Below are positions 41,409 through 50,816 of a stretch of DNA of 64,000 nucleotides, one piece after another. The DNA is taken from contig NZ_VDFY01000142.1 of NCBI RefSeq assembly GCF_006228125.1, forward strand, positions 22,281 through 86,280. The letters are read 5' to 3'. Source of the DNA: Micromonospora orduensis. GTDB taxonomy: Bacteria > Actinomycetota > Actinomycetes > Mycobacteriales > Micromonosporaceae. The notes beneath the pieces are model-generated. The model was not told the origin of the DNA and did not search any database. It saw only the letters and a list, made by a program, of their open reading frames with translations. The position numbers were made by a program, and so were the translations under genes. How positions within the stretch are numbered: the first letter of the stretch is position 1; each line of letters opens with the position of its first letter.

Positions 41409-43780
41409 TGGCAGGCCTCGCACGACTCGGGGTTCTCCAGGGAGCAGGCCAGCGCCTCGGCGTCGGCCGTGGGCGGCGCGACGACGGCCACGGTCGCCTG
41501 CTGGATCCTCGTGGCGGGGCGCGATCGCAGGTAGTACGTGGTCTTCAGGCCGGCCTTCCAGGCGTACAGGTACATCGAGGAGAGCTTGCCGATGGTCGGC
41601 GAGGCCAGGAACAGGTTCAGTGACTGGGACTGGTCGATGAACGGGGCGCGGGCGGCGGCCAGGTCGATCAACGCCCGCTGCGGCAGCTCCCAGGCGGTGC
41701 GGAACAGCTCCCGGACGCCGGCCGGCAGCTGCGCGATGTCCTGCACCGAACCCTCGGCGCGCTTGATCGCCGAGCGGATCGGTTCGGTCCACAGGCCACG
41801 GGCCTTCAGCTCGCGGACCAGGGCCGTGTTGACCTGGAGGAACTCCCCCGACAGGGTCTCGCGCTTGAACAGGTTGGACACCTGCGGCTCGATGCACTCG
41901 TAACAGCCGGCGATCGACGCGATGGTCGCCGTCGGGGCGACCGCCACCAGCAGCGAGTTGCGCAGCCCGTACGCCTCGACCTGCTGGCGCAGCGCGGCCC
42001 AGCGCGCGGTCTGCGTACCCTCGACGCCCCACAGGTCGGGCTGCAACTGCCCGCGCGCGGCGCGGGTCTGCGCGTACGCCGGGTGCGCGCCGAAGCGGCG
42101 TGCCAGGTCGGCGGACGTCTCCAGCGCGGTCAGGTACAGCTCCTCGCTGATCCGGGTGGACAGTTCCCGGGCGGCCGGGGAGTCGAACGGCAGCCGCAGC
42201 GCGAAGAACACGTCCTGAAGGCCCATCAGCCCGAGCCCGACGGGGCGCCAGCGCGGGTTGCTCGCCGCCGCCTGCGGGGTCGGGTAGTAGTTGATGTCGA
42301 TGACCCGGTCGAGGAACGTCACGGCGGTGCGCACCGTGGCGCGCAGCCGCTCCCAGTCGACGTCACCGTCGGCGAGGTGGGCGGCGAGGTTGACCGAGCC
42401 GAGGTTGCACACGGCGGTCTCGGCGTCGCTGGACACCTCGATGATCTCGGTGCACAGGTTGGACAGGTGCACCACGTTGCCGTCGTCGGCGGTCTGGTTG
42501 CACAGCCGGTTCGCGGCGTCCTTGAAGGTCATCCACCCGTTGCCGGTCTGGGCGAGGGTGCGCATCATCGTCGCGTACAGCTCCCGCGCCGGCACCTGCC
42601 GCACGTGGCGGCCCTGCGCCTCGGCGGCCCGGTACGCGACGTCGAACCGCTCCCCCCACAGGTCGGGCAGCTCGGGCATTTCGTGCGGGTCGAACAGCGA
42701 CCACATCTCGTCGGCCTCGACCCGGCGCATGAACTCGTCCGGGATCCAGTTGGCCAGGTTCAGGTTGTGGGTGCGCCGGGCGTCCTCGCCGGTGTTGTCC
42801 CGCAGGTGCAGGAACTCCTCGATGTCCGGGTGCCACGGCTCCAGGTAGACGCAGGCCGCGCCCTTGCGCCGACCGCCCTGGTTGACCGCGGCGACGCTCG
42901 CGTCGAGGGTGCGCAGCCACGGCACGATCCCGTTGGACTGCCCGTTGGTGCCCCGGATCAGCGCGCCCCGGGACCGGACCCGGGAGTACGCGATGCCGAT
43001 GCCACCGGCGAACTTGGACAGGTTGGCGACCTGGGCGTACCGCTGGTAGATCGAGTCCAGCTCGTCGCGCGGGGAGTCGACCAGGTAGCAGGAGGACATC
43101 TGGGTGTGCCGGGTGCCGGAGTTGAACAGCGTCGGCGAGCTGGGCAGGTAGGCCAGGCTGGACATCAGCCGGTAGAAGCCGACCGCCTCGTCGGGTGTGG
43201 TGGACAGCCCGCAGGCCACCCGCAGCAGCCAGTACTGCGGGGTCTCCAGCACCAGGCGGGTGCTCGGGTGGCGCAGCAGGTACCTGTCGTACACCGTGCG
43301 CAGCCCGAAGTACTCGAAGCGGCGGTCGCCGTTCGGGTCGACGGCGTCGTCGAGCGTCGCGGCGTGCGCGGCGACGAACGCGGCGGTGTCGTCACCGATG
43401 AGGCCTTCGGCGTGGCCGATCCGGATGGCCGCGCTGAACGACGTGACGCCCTGCCGGCGGACCTCCTTGTCGACGTACACGGCCAGCAGTCGGGCGGCCA
43501 GGCGCGAGTACTGCGGCTCCTCGCCGATCATCTCGGCGGCGGTCTGGATGGACAGCCGGTCCAGCTCGGCGGTGGTCGCGCCGTCGTACAGGCCGCTGAT
43601 CGTGCGGGTCGCGACCCGCAGCGGGTCGACGTCGGTGAGGTCGTCGGACCACCGCTCGACCGCCCGGACGATCCTGTTGACGTCCACCGGTTCGGTGTTG
43701 CCGTCGCGCTTGCGGACCCGCATCTGCGTCCGGCGCGGCGCCGTGTCGTTGGCGGTCGGGACTACCTCGGTGACTGTCAC
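41405..43780 (-). CDS. nrdA: class Ia ribonucleotide reductase, alpha (catalytic) subunit
   Basis: A 791-residue catalytic subunit that makes deoxyribonucleoside diphosphates. An N-terminal ATP-cone (about 20-110, MRVRKRDGNTEPVDVNRIVR) gives dATP/ATP control. NLCTEIIE and AVCNLGSVNL are core motifs holding the substrate-site cysteines, and the C-terminal CEACQ provides the thioredoxin-accessible Cys pair. Two GTG codons compete; 43780 has the better spacing from AGGAG (43783 is the other). A cobalamin riboswitch lies in the leader, so the enzyme is likely shut off when B12 is plentiful and a B12-dependent class II enzyme can work. Confidence 0.93.
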   Translation of the reverse strand: MTVTEVVPTANDTAPRRTQMRVRKRDGNTEPVDVNRIVRAVERWSDDLTDVDPLRVATRTISGLYDGATTAELDRLSIQTAAEMIGEEPQYSRLAARLLAVYVDKEVRRQGVTSFSAAIRIGHAEGLIGDDTAAFVAAHAATLDDAVDPNGDRRFEYFGLRTVYDRYLLRHPSTRLVLETPQYWLLRVACGLSTTPDEAVGFYRLMSSLAYLPSSPTLFNSGTRHTQMSSCYLVDSPRDELDSIYQRYAQVANLSKFAGGIGIAYSRVRSRGALIRGTNGQSNGIVPWLRTLDASVAAVNQGGRRKGAACVYLEPWHPDIEEFLHLRDNTGEDARRTHNLNLANWIPDEFMRRVEADEMWSLFDPHEMPELPDLWGERFDVAYRAAEAQGRHVRQVPARELYATMMRTLAQTGNGWMTFKDAANRLCNQTADDGNVVHLSNLCTEIIEVSSDAETAVCNLGSVNLAAHLADGDVDWERLRATVRTAVTFLDRVIDINYYPTPQAAASNPRWRPVGLGLMGLQDVFFALRLPFDSPAARELSTRISEELYLTALETSADLARRFGAHPAYAQTRAARGQLQPDLWGVEGTQTARWAALRQQVEAYGLRNSLLVAVAPTATIASIAGCYECIEPQVSNLFKRETLSGEFLQVNTALVRELKARGLWTEPIRSAIKRAEGSVQDIAQLPAGVRELFRTAWELPQRALIDLAAARAPFIDQSQSLNLFLASPTIGKLSSMYLYAWKAGLKTTYYLRSRPATRIQQATVAVVAPPTADAEALACSLENPESCEACQ

Positions 43781-43927
43781 CACTCGCTCCTGAAGAGTTC
43801 GAGACCTGATGGTCCGGACACGAGGAGACAGACACCGGCGGACGCCACGCCGGCACGGCGCGGGTCAGGTGGCGTCGGCCGTCCCACGCGGCCTCGGACC
43901 GCCGTTCGCCCGGGTGCGGGCGTACGG

Positions 43928-44122
43928 CGCGCTGGCAGGTCTTCGGACTCGCGGGCGCGACCGGTCACGCCGGTCTCCTACTGGCCGTCGCTTCCCAGGC
44001 CGCTTGGTGGCCCAGTGCTGATGACGGCTGTCGTTCCCACTCACCGCTGCGGGACAGTCCCGGATTTTCACCGGGTTCCCTCTTGCCTCGGCCGCTCTGG
44101 ATGAGCGGCCGAACCAGCTGCG
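43928..44122 (-). promoter_or_regulatory. cobalamin riboswitch in the nrdAB leader
   Basis: Read on the minus strand, the leader carries the conserved B12-riboswitch core: GGGAAGCGACGGCCAGTAG-like segment (GCCTGGGAAGCGACGG near 43985-44000) and GTCCGAAGACCTGCC at the 3-prime side (43930-43945), with the CAGCACTGG loop at about 44015. Beyond it, GACGCCAC (43841-43848) and GTGGCGTC (43869-43876) can pair and may be part of the expression platform in the 147 bases before nrdA. B12-riboswitch control of class Ia nrdAB is known from Streptomyces. Confidence 0.88.
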
Positions 44123-44128
44123 CTCGAC

Positions 44129-44157
44129 ACCATATATAGGGACGCCGTGGTTGTCAC
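44129..44157 (-). promoter_or_regulatory. candidate promoter of nrdAB
   Basis: On the minus strand, GTGACA (44157-44152), a 17-base spacer and TATGGT (44134-44129) form a primary-sigma-like promoter. Transcription would start near 44122, just ahead of the riboswitch. Confidence 0.55.
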
Positions 44158-44208
44158 ACCCCACATCTCGGTGTCGGGCGTGTCGGTGACGGCCGTCACG
44201 GCCGGCGT

Positions 44209-45435
44209 TCAGCCTCCGACGGAGACCGGCTCGGGGGTGCGCGAGCGGCGCTCGACTGTGAAACTGACACCGGCCAGGCCCAACCCGAGCACGGCCAGGA
44301 GCACGCCGACCCACGCCGGTGCGAGGTAGCCGAATCCGGCGGCGATGGCGACACTGCCCAGGGCCGCGCCGAGACTGTTCGCGACGTTCATCGCCGACTG
44401 GTTCATGGCCGCGCCCATGAGTTGGGCGCCCGGGGCGACCGTGATGAGGCGCGCCTGAAGGACCGGCCCGAGGTAGAGGCTCGTCGCGCCGACCAGGAAC
44501 GCCCCCACGAACAGGCCGACGGGGTTCGCCGCGACGAGGCCGAAGACGGTGATGCTCACGATCATCGCGACGAAGCCGACGATCATGCTGCGGCGCAGGT
44601 CCCGGTCCGCGAGCCAGCCGCCGAGCGCGTTGCCGACGGTCATGCCCAGGCCCACCGCGACGAGCGCCCACGGCACCGTCGCGGCGGCGAGACCGGCGAC
44701 GTCGGTGGTGACCGGAGCGATGTACGTGTCGACCGCGAAGAAGCCGGCGAACCCGACCGCCCCGATGGCCGCGACGAGCCACACCTGCCGGGTCCGCAGG
44801 GCCCGCAGCTCGGCGGCCGGCGAGCCCTCCACCGCCGCGGCGACCTCGGGGACGACCGCCAGGACCGCCAGCAGGGTGAGCAGGAAGACCCCCGCGATGA
44901 CCAGGTACGCGGTACGCCAGCCGGCCTCCTGCCCGAGCCGGGTGATCAGGGGCACGCCTACCACGTTGCTCACGGTCAACCCGCTGAGCACGGCGGCGAA
45001 ACCGCGAGCCTCGTTGCCGGGGCCCAGCAGGGCCGCCGCGAGCAGACCGGCCGCCCCGAAGTACGCGCCGTGCGGCAGCGCCGCGACGAACCGCGCGACA
45101 AGCACCAGGTCGAACGTCGGCGCGGTCGCCGACGCGACGGTCCCGACGGCGAAGAGGACGAGCAGCCCGAGCACCAGCTTCTTGCGGGGCAGGCGTGCGC
45201 TCAGCGCGGCTATCAGCGGGGCGCCCACGACCACCCCGAGCGCGTACGCGGTGATCATCCAGCCGGCCCGGGCCACCGCGTCGGACGGCGACTGGGCGTA
45301 CTGGTGCGGGAGCAGTCCCCGCGCGATGTCGGGCAGCAGGCCCATCGCCACGAACTCGGTCAGGCCGACCGCCACGCCGCCCAGGGCCAGGGCGGCCACC
45401 GCCGCGAGGCGTCGATTTCTGCTCAGTCCATCCAC
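44209..45435 (-). CDS. MFS transporter, DHA1-type
   Basis: A 408-residue twelve-helix transporter. It has GLTEFVAMGLLPDIARGL in TM1 and LSARLPRKKLVLGLLVLF as motif A, typical of the AraJ/YdhP drug or sugar efflux group. The product cannot be named. It is divergent from a ROK regulator, with the starts 41 bases apart over a palindrome, so the regulator probably controls it. The regulator is of a sugar-sensing family, so the cargo could be a sugar or glycoside. Confidence 0.87.
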   Translation of the reverse strand: MDGLSRNRRLAAVAALALGGVAVGLTEFVAMGLLPDIARGLLPHQYAQSPSDAVARAGWMITAYALGVVVGAPLIAALSARLPRKKLVLGLLVLFAVGTVASATAPTFDLVLVARFVAALPHGAYFGAAGLLAAALLGPGNEARGFAAVLSGLTVSNVVGVPLITRLGQEAGWRTAYLVIAGVFLLTLLAVLAVVPEVAAAVEGSPAAELRALRTRQVWLVAAIGAVGFAGFFAVDTYIAPVTTDVAGLAAATVPWALVAVGLGMTVGNALGGWLADRDLRRSMIVGFVAMIVSITVFGLVAANPVGLFVGAFLVGATSLYLGPVLQARLITVAPGAQLMGAAMNQSAMNVANSLGAALGSVAIAAGFGYLAPAWVGVLLAVLGLGLAGVSFTVERRSRTPEPVSVGG

Positions 45436-45444
45436 CGGAAAAAT

Positions 45445-45464
45445 TTAGCAACAGCGTTGCGTAA
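45445..45464. promoter_or_regulatory. palindrome, candidate ROK operator
   Basis: TTA-GCAAC-AGC-GTTGC-g-TAA, an inverted repeat with AT-rich flanks, lies in the 41-base gap between the divergent MFS and ROK starts. It is the only AT-rich patch there, so it must overlap both promoters. Confidence 0.6.
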
Positions 45465-45476
45465 TAGGGTGGTGAG

Positions 45477-46577
45477 ATGACGCGCACCACAGCCGACGTG
45501 ACGTTCCTGCGCGGCTACAACCAGGCACTGGTCATGGCGGTGGGGCGTACCGTGCCGACGTTCGAGCGGTCGACAGTCGTCACCGCCACCGGCCTGACCC
45601 CGCAGGCGGTCTCCAAGGTCATCGCCCGCCTGACCGCCGACGGGCTGATCCGGTCCGCAGGCGTACGCCGTCCGGGCATCGGCAAGCCCGCCGTCGTCTA
45701 CGAACTGGTCCCCGACAGCCGGTACGCCATCGGCGCCCACGTCGCCCGGCGCACGCTGCGGCTGGCGCTTGTCGACCTGGCCGGCAGGGTGCACCACTCA
45801 GCGGTCAGCCCGCTCCCCCGCGACTTCACCCCGGAACACCTTCTGCACGCCCTGCGCGACGGCATCGACGCGATCACCGCGGACTGGGAGCCGCGGGGCC
45901 GGCTCACCGGCGTCGGCATCGGCATGATCGGCCCACTGGACCACGGGAACGGCCTGGTCCGCGACGCCCACGGCCTGCGGCACTGGCACGACGTACCGCT
46001 GCGCGAGCTCGCGGAGGCCCACCTGGGGCTGCCGGTCCACCTGGACAAGGACGTCACCGCGGGCGTCACGGCCGAGGCGTGGCGGCGCGGCGGGAGGTTC
46101 GGCGACGCGGTCCTGATCATGGTCGAGTCCGGCATCGGTGGCGGCTTCTGGCTGGGCGGCACGGCCCACCGGGGCGCGCACACCAACGCCGGCGAGTTCG
46201 GCCACACCGTCGTCGACCTCGACGGGCCGCGCTGCGTGTGTGGACGCCACGGGTGTCTGGAGGTCGTGCACAACCGGGCCGCCGAGGCCGGAGACATCGC
46301 ACGGGCCGCCCGGGTCCTGGCCGTCGGCGTGGTCAACCTGCTCCAGACCCTCGACCTCGCCCACGTGGTGCTGGCGGGCGCCGACCTCCTGCGGCACCAG
46401 CGGGCCTACCTCGCGGCGGTCGAGGAGGCCGTGCACACCGAGGTGCCGCGCGCGGACTGGCTCGTCACCGACGTCGCCCTCTCCAGCCTGGGCGCGGACG
46501 TGATCGCCGCGGGCGCGGCCATGCAGGTCCTCGACCGGCAGTACGGCGTACCGGGTCTCGTCCCGCGTCAGGGCTGA
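45477..46577 (+). CDS. ROK-family transcriptional regulator
   Basis: A 366-residue repressor. An N-terminal winged helix (about 20-75, STVVTATGLTPQAVSKVIAR) is followed by a sugar-kinase-fold ROK domain (about 85-360). The ROK zinc motif CVCGRHGCLE is intact. The ATP-site DxGxT is degraded, as in XylR/NagC-type regulators that bind a sugar without phosphorylating it. It is divergent from the MFS transporter and 289 bases upstream of the fuconate dehydratase; it may respond to a sugar of that locus. Confidence 0.87.
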   Translation: MTRTTADVTFLRGYNQALVMAVGRTVPTFERSTVVTATGLTPQAVSKVIARLTADGLIRSAGVRRPGIGKPAVVYELVPDSRYAIGAHVARRTLRLALVDLAGRVHHSAVSPLPRDFTPEHLLHALRDGIDAITADWEPRGRLTGVGIGMIGPLDHGNGLVRDAHGLRHWHDVPLRELAEAHLGLPVHLDKDVTAGVTAEAWRRGGRFGDAVLIMVESGIGGGFWLGGTAHRGAHTNAGEFGHTVVDLDGPRCVCGRHGCLEVVHNRAAEAGDIARAARVLAVGVVNLLQTLDLAHVVLAGADLLRHQRAYLAAVEEAVHTEVPRADWLVTDVALSSLGADVIAAGAAMQVLDRQYGVPGLVPRQG

Positions 46578-46780
46578 CAAAAGGTGTGATGTATCGGGTC
46601 AGAGGACGCAACGAAGCCCGCCGGTGATCTGTGGGCCCGACGACCGGCCCGTAGGAACATCCAATCTTCATGTCGACAGAACGTCGACGTCCAGCGATTG
46701 GCACTGCGTCCCCACGTGCGAGAAAGCTCCCGCACCTGTCGAGGCCGAGCCGGGAAAACATCGGATGTCTGAACCCATAC

Positions 46781-46824
46781 GTCGATCGACATCGTTGACG
46801 GGCCTGATCGACCCTCCGTACACT
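46781..46824 (+). promoter_or_regulatory. candidate promoter of the fuconate dehydratase gene with palindrome
   Basis: TTGACG (46795-46800), an 18-base spacer and TACACT (46819-46824) form a good promoter. The perfect palindrome GTCGATCGAC (46781-46790) sits four bases upstream of the -35, a position suited to a regulator. Confidence 0.5.
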
Positions 46825-46865
46825 CCCAGCCATCATCCGATCTTTCGTAGCCGGGCGAGGAGCGC

Positions 46866-48260
46866 ATGCCGCAGATCACTGCCGTCACCGTCGAGGACGT
46901 CCGCTTCCCCACCTCCCTGACCGCTGACGGCTCCGACGCCATGAACAAGGACGGTGACTACTCGGCGGCCTACGTCGTCCTGCACACCGACGGCGTGGAC
47001 AGCACAGGTGCACCGCTCGCCGGTCACGGGCTGACCTTCACCATCGGGCGCGGCAACGACATCGTCGCCGCCGCGGCGGTCCACCAGGCCCAGCGCCTGG
47101 TCGGCCTGGACGTGGCGACGATGGCGGCGGACATGGGGGCGGTCTACCGCCTGCTCACCTCCGACTCGCAGCTGCGCTGGCTCGGCCCGGAGAAGGGCGT
47201 CGTCCACCTCTCCCTCGCCGCCGTGTTGAACGCCTCCTGGGATCTGGTGGCCCGGCTCGCCGCCAAACCGCTGTGGCGCCTGCTCGTCGACATGTCCCCC
47301 GAGCAGCTCGTCGACATCGCGGACCTGCGCTACCTGTCCGACGCGCTGACCCGGGACGAGGCGCTCGCGATCCTGCGCGCCAAGGAGAGCACCAAGGCCG
47401 ACCGCCTCGCCGAGCTCGACCGGACCGGCTACCCCGCCTACACCACCTCGGCAGGCTGGCTCGGCTACGGCGACGACAAGCTGCGCCGGCTGTGCCAGGA
47501 GGCGGTGGACACCGGCTACGGGTACGTCAAGCTCAAGGTGGGCGCCAACCTCGACGACGACATCCGCCGGTGCACCATCGCCCGGGAGATCCTCGGTCCG
47601 CACCGCCACCTCATGATCGACGCCAACCAGGTGTGGGACGTCGGTCAGGCCATCGAGTGGGTCACCGCTCTCGCCCGGTTCAACCCGCTGTGGATCGAGG
47701 AACCCACCAGCCCCGACGACATCCTCGGCCACGCGGCCATCCGTCGCGCCGTCGCGCCCATCGGGGTCGCCACCGGCGAGCACTGCCACAACCGGGTGAT
47801 GTTCAAGCAGCTGTTCCAGGCCGGCGCCATCGACTTCTGCCAGCTGGACACCGGCCGGCTGGCCAGCATCAACGAGATCGTCGCCGTGCTGCTCCTCGCC
47901 GCGAAGTTCGGCGTCCCCGTGTGCCCGCACGCCGGAGGCGTCGGCCTGTGCGAGATGGTCCAGCACGTCTCGGTGCTCGACTACGTCGCGGTCTCCGGAA
48001 ATCTCACCGGCCGGGTCACCGAGTTCGTCGACCACCTGCACGAGCACTTCACCGACCCGTGCGTCGTGCGGGACACCGGGTCGGGCAGCGGTTACGTCCT
48101 GCCCGGGCAGCCCGGCTACTCCACCCGGATGCGTCCCGAGTCGATCGCGCTGTACCGGTTCCCCGACGGCCACTACTGGACGGCGACGGACCCGGCTACC
48201 GTGTCATCTCCGGAGCCGTACGTCATCGCGGGTGGGACGGCCACCCCCGCCGGCCGCTAG
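46866..48260 (+). CDS. L-fuconate dehydratase-type enolase-superfamily enzyme
   Basis: A 464-residue cytosolic dehydratase of the enolase superfamily (mandelate-racemase subgroup) that would remove water from L-fuconate to give 2-keto-3-deoxy-L-fuconate. Motifs: YVKLKVG (catalytic K-x-K), MIDANQVW (metal Asp), [10 protein letters not shown] (metal Glu), [10 protein letters not shown] (metal Glu) and CPHAGGVGL (catalytic His). The N-terminus [19 protein letters not shown] is a strong signature of L-fuconate dehydratase/ENOSF1. It lies 13 bases before a GntR regulator, with aldose dehydrogenase, sugar ABC genes and fuconolactonase nearby. Confidence 0.9.
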   Translation: MPQITAVTVEDVRFPTSLTADGSDAMNKDGDYSAAYVVLHTDGVDSTGAPLAGHGLTFTIGRGNDIVAAAAVHQAQRLVGLDVATMAADMGAVYRLLTSDSQLRWLGPEKGVVHLSLAAVLNASWDLVARLAAKPLWRLLVDMSPEQLVDIADLRYLSDALTRDEALAILRAKESTKADRLAELDRTGYPAYTTSAGWLGYGDDKLRRLCQEAVDTGYGYVKLKVGANLDDDIRRCTIAREILGPHRHLMIDANQVWDVGQAIEWVTALARFNPLWIEEPTSPDDILGHAAIRRAVAPIGVATGEHCHNRVMFKQLFQAGAIDFCQLDTGRLASINEIVAVLLLAAKFGVPVCPHAGGVGLCEMVQHVSVLDYVAVSGNLTGRVTEFVDHLHEHFTDPCVVRDTGSGSGYVLPGQPGYSTRMRPESIALYRFPDGHYWTATDPATVSSPEPYVIAGGTATPAGR

Positions 48261-48273
48261 GGGGTGTCGCGTC

Positions 48274-48996
48274 GTGTCCCGCACCGACGAAGTGGTGAAC
48301 GGCATCAAGCGGATGATCCTCGAAGGGACGTTCAAGCCCGGGGATCGGCTGCCCATCGAGAAGGACCTCGCCGAGTCGCTCGGCGTCTCACGGGGCTCGT
48401 TGCGCGAGGGGATGTCGGCCCTGTCGATCCTCGGCATCGTCAACATCCGGCAGGGCGACGGCACCTACATCACCAACCTGGACGCGCCGCAGCTGCTGGC
48501 GCCGATGGGCTTCGTCGTGGACTTCCAGGGCCAGGGCGACCCGCGGCACATCCACACCGTCCGGCGCCTGCTGGAGTGCGAGGCCGCCCGGTTGGCGGCG
48601 ACCAGGATCACCGACGAGGCCCTCGCCCAGGCGGGGGAACTGCTCGACGAGGCGGCCCGGATCGCCGGCCGATCGCCGCAGGACCACGAACGCATCATGG
48701 AAATCGACATCGCCTTCCACCGGATCATCGCGGTGCACGCCGACAATCCGGTGCTCGTCGGCCTGATCGAGGCGTTCGCGGGGCGCACCCTGCGCGGTCG
48801 GCTCTGGCGCAGCCTGCACGAGGAGGGCGCCGACCGGCGTACCCACGACGAGCACGTCGCGATCCTCAAGGCCCTGGTGGCACGCGACCCCGAACGCGCC
48901 CGCACCCGGATGGCCAACCACCTGATCGGGGTGGAGGAGTCGTTGCAGGAGCTGCCCGACGACGCCGACACCAACGGCGAGGCCGCCGGGCCGTGA
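48274..48996 (+). CDS. GntR-family (FadR/FCD) regulator
   Basis: A 240-residue repressor. An N-terminal winged helix (LPIEKDLAESLGVSRGSLRE, about 25-45, then GDGTYIT) is followed by a helical FCD ligand domain (about 90-225). The metal-ligand residues are plausible in FHRIIAVH and RRTHDEHVAIL. FCD regulators bind sugar acids or similar. The start is GTG 48274, seven bases after AGGGGGTG. As neighbour of the dehydratase it probably senses an intermediate of this pathway. It is convergent with the aldose dehydrogenase gene. Confidence 0.88.
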   Translation: MSRTDEVVNGIKRMILEGTFKPGDRLPIEKDLAESLGVSRGSLREGMSALSILGIVNIRQGDGTYITNLDAPQLLAPMGFVVDFQGQGDPRHIHTVRRLLECEAARLAATRITDEALAQAGELLDEAARIAGRSPQDHERIMEIDIAFHRIIAVHADNPVLVGLIEAFAGRTLRGRLWRSLHEEGADRRTHDEHVAILKALVARDPERARTRMANHLIGVEESLQELPDDADTNGEAAGP

Positions 48997-49006
48997 CCGC
49001 CCACCC

Positions 49007-49969
49007 TCACGACCGCACGTCGAGCAGCCCCTCCTCGTACAGCACCGTCCAGAGCTGATCGGGCACCTCGGCGGCCGAGCGGCGCAGCGTCTCGGTCACC
49101 TGCGCCTCGTCGCGCATGCCGACCACTGTCGAGACCACGGCCGGATGCCGGCGGACGAACGCCAACGCCGCCTCGGGCAGCGTGACGCCGTACGACTGGC
49201 ACACCCGCGCTGTCCGCCGGGCCTGCTCGATCACCTCCGCCGGGGCCTGCTGGTAGTTGTAGACCGCGTCGGACGGCGGGGTGTCCCGGGCCAGCAATCC
49301 GGAGTTGTAGACCCCGGCGATCACCACACCGACGCGGCGGGCCCGCGCGACGGGCAGCAGGTCGACCAACGCGCCCTGCTCCAGCAGGGTGAACCGGCCG
49401 GCGCACATCACCACGTCGACGTCCGTCTCCGCCACGAAACGGGCAAGCATCGCGGACTGGTTCATCCCGGCGCCGATCGCGCCGATCACCCCCTGCTCAC
49501 GCAGCCGCACCAACGCCGGCACCGCCTCGTGCGCCGCCTGCTCCCAGTGCTCGTCCGGGTCGTGCAGGTACACGATGTCGATCCGGTCCAGTCCGGTACG
49601 CCGAAGGCTCGCCTCCAACGACCGGCGTACGCCGTCGCGGCTGAAGTCCCAGACCCGCCGGTGGTCGGCCGGCACCGCGAACCCCTCCGGATCCCGCAGG
49701 TGCGCGGTCTCGGGCGACGGCACCAGCAGCCGGCCGACCTTCGTCGACACCACGTACTCGTCGCGCGGTCGGGAACGCAGAGCCTCCCCCAGGCGCCGCT
49801 CGGACAGGCCGAGCCCGTAGTGCGGCGCCGTGTCGAAGTACCGGATGCCGCCGTTCCACGCGGTGTCCACCGCCGCGGCGAAGTCCTCGTCGGACGTCGC
49901 CCGGTAGAGATTGCCACCCTGCGCGGCGCCGAAGCCCAGCGCGGTGAGGTGGGGCGTACGACCCGTCAC
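49007..49969 (-). CDS. aldo/keto reductase, L-fucose (aldose) dehydrogenase type
   Basis: A 320-residue aldo/keto reductase-fold enzyme. It has YFDTAPHYGLGLSERRLG (catalytic Asp, Tyr) and VSTKVGRLLVP (Lys), plus VYLHDPDEHWEQ with His. The GLGLSERRLG pattern and the insertion RVWDFSRDGVRRSLE are typical of D-threo-aldose/L-fucose 1-dehydrogenases, which make L-fucono-1,5-lactone with NAD(P). In this locus that is the step before the lactonase and dehydratase. It shares its strand and short gap (34 bases) with the ABC ATPase gene. Confidence 0.85.
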   Translation of the reverse strand: MTGRTPHLTALGFGAAQGGNLYRATSDEDFAAAVDTAWNGGIRYFDTAPHYGLGLSERRLGEALRSRPRDEYVVSTKVGRLLVPSPETAHLRDPEGFAVPADHRRVWDFSRDGVRRSLEASLRRTGLDRIDIVYLHDPDEHWEQAAHEAVPALVRLREQGVIGAIGAGMNQSAMLARFVAETDVDVVMCAGRFTLLEQGALVDLLPVARARRVGVVIAGVYNSGLLARDTPPSDAVYNYQQAPAEVIEQARRTARVCQSYGVTLPEAALAFVRRHPAVVSTVVGMRDEAQVTETLRRSAAEVPDQLWTVLYEEGLLDVRS

Positions 49970-50003
49970 CGGCTGACCCCGCCGCCGTCGGCCACGACCG
50001 CGG

Positions 50004-50816
50004 TCACCGATCCTCCCGTTCGGCGCTCCCGGTCATCGCCGCGACCAGGTCGTCGGTGGTGACCTCGTCGGCGCGCAGCCGGGCGGCCCGCCGGCCCAGT
50101 CGCAGCACCTCGACCCGGTCGGCGATCTCCAGCACCTGGGGCATGTTGTGACTCACCAGCACGACCGACATGCCGGCGTCACGCGCCCGCCGGACGACGT
50201 CGAGCACCCGTCCGGTCTGGACGACCCCGAGCGCCGCGGTGGGCTCGTCGAGGATGACCACGTTCGTCGCCCAGATGATCGCCCGGGCCACCGCCACACA
50301 CTGCCGCTGCCCACCGGAGAGCATGGCGATCGGGGTGGTGACCCGGGGAATCCGTACGCCCAGCTCGTCCAGGGCCGCGGTGGCGCCCTGCCGCATGGCC
50401 CGCTTGTCGAGCAGGCCGAGCCGCCCGAGGGGCCCGGAGCGCAGGATCTCCCGACCCAGGTACAGGTTGGCCGCCACGCTGAGGTCGTCGGCGACGGCGA
50501 GATCCTGGTAGACGGTCTCCACCCCGGCGCAACGCGCGTCGACAGGGGTCGAGAACCGCACCGGACGACCACCCACCCGGATCTCGCCCTCGTCGGGCGG
50601 GTGCACACCGGACAGCGTCTTGATCAGCGTGCTCTTGCCGGCGCCGTTGTCACCGATCAGCGCCACGACCTCGCCCCGGTGAACCGTGAAGTCGGCGCCG
50701 CGCAGCGCCTCCACGTGCCCGAAGCGCTTGACGATGCCGCGGGCCTCCAGGACCGGCGGTTCCCCGGCCGGCGGCCGTTCGTCGGCCTCGGTGACGGCCG
50801 TCGGAGTCGTGGCCAT
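50004..50816 (-). CDS. sugar ABC transporter ATP-binding protein
   Basis: A 270-residue single ATPase domain: Walker A GDNGAGKST (about 54-62), signature LSGGQRQCVAVAR, Walker B VVILDEPTAALG and the H-loop VLVSHN. It is half the size of double-domain RbsA-type ATPases and belongs to the FrcA-like class. Its ATG at 50816 shares one base with the stop of the substrate-binding gene, so permease, binding protein and ATPase are one operon ending with the aldose dehydrogenase. Confidence 0.9.
   Translation of the reverse strand: MATTPTAVTEADERPPAGEPPVLEARGIVKRFGHVEALRGADFTVHRGEVVALIGDNGAGKSTLIKTLSGVHPPDEGEIRVGGRPVRFSTPVDARCAGVETVYQDLAVADDLSVAANLYLGREILRSGPLGRLGLLDKRAMRQGATAALDELGVRIPRVTTPIAMLSGGQRQCVAVARAIIWATNVVILDEPTAALGVVQTGRVLDVVRRARDAGMSVVLVSHNMPQVLEIADRVEVLRLGRRAARLRADEVTTDDLVAAMTGSAEREDR

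Noticed and set aside
44209..46577. MFS exporter plus regulator as part of an antibiotic biosynthesis cluster
   Set aside because: No polyketide, peptide-synthetase, terpene or tailoring genes lie within the window. The neighbours are nucleotide and sugar metabolism genes.
46669..46693. Two GTCGAC copies upstream of the fuconate dehydratase gene as an operator
   Set aside because: GTCGAC is common in this GC-rich sequence and the copies are far from the -35. The GTCGATCGAC palindrome next to the promoter is a better candidate.
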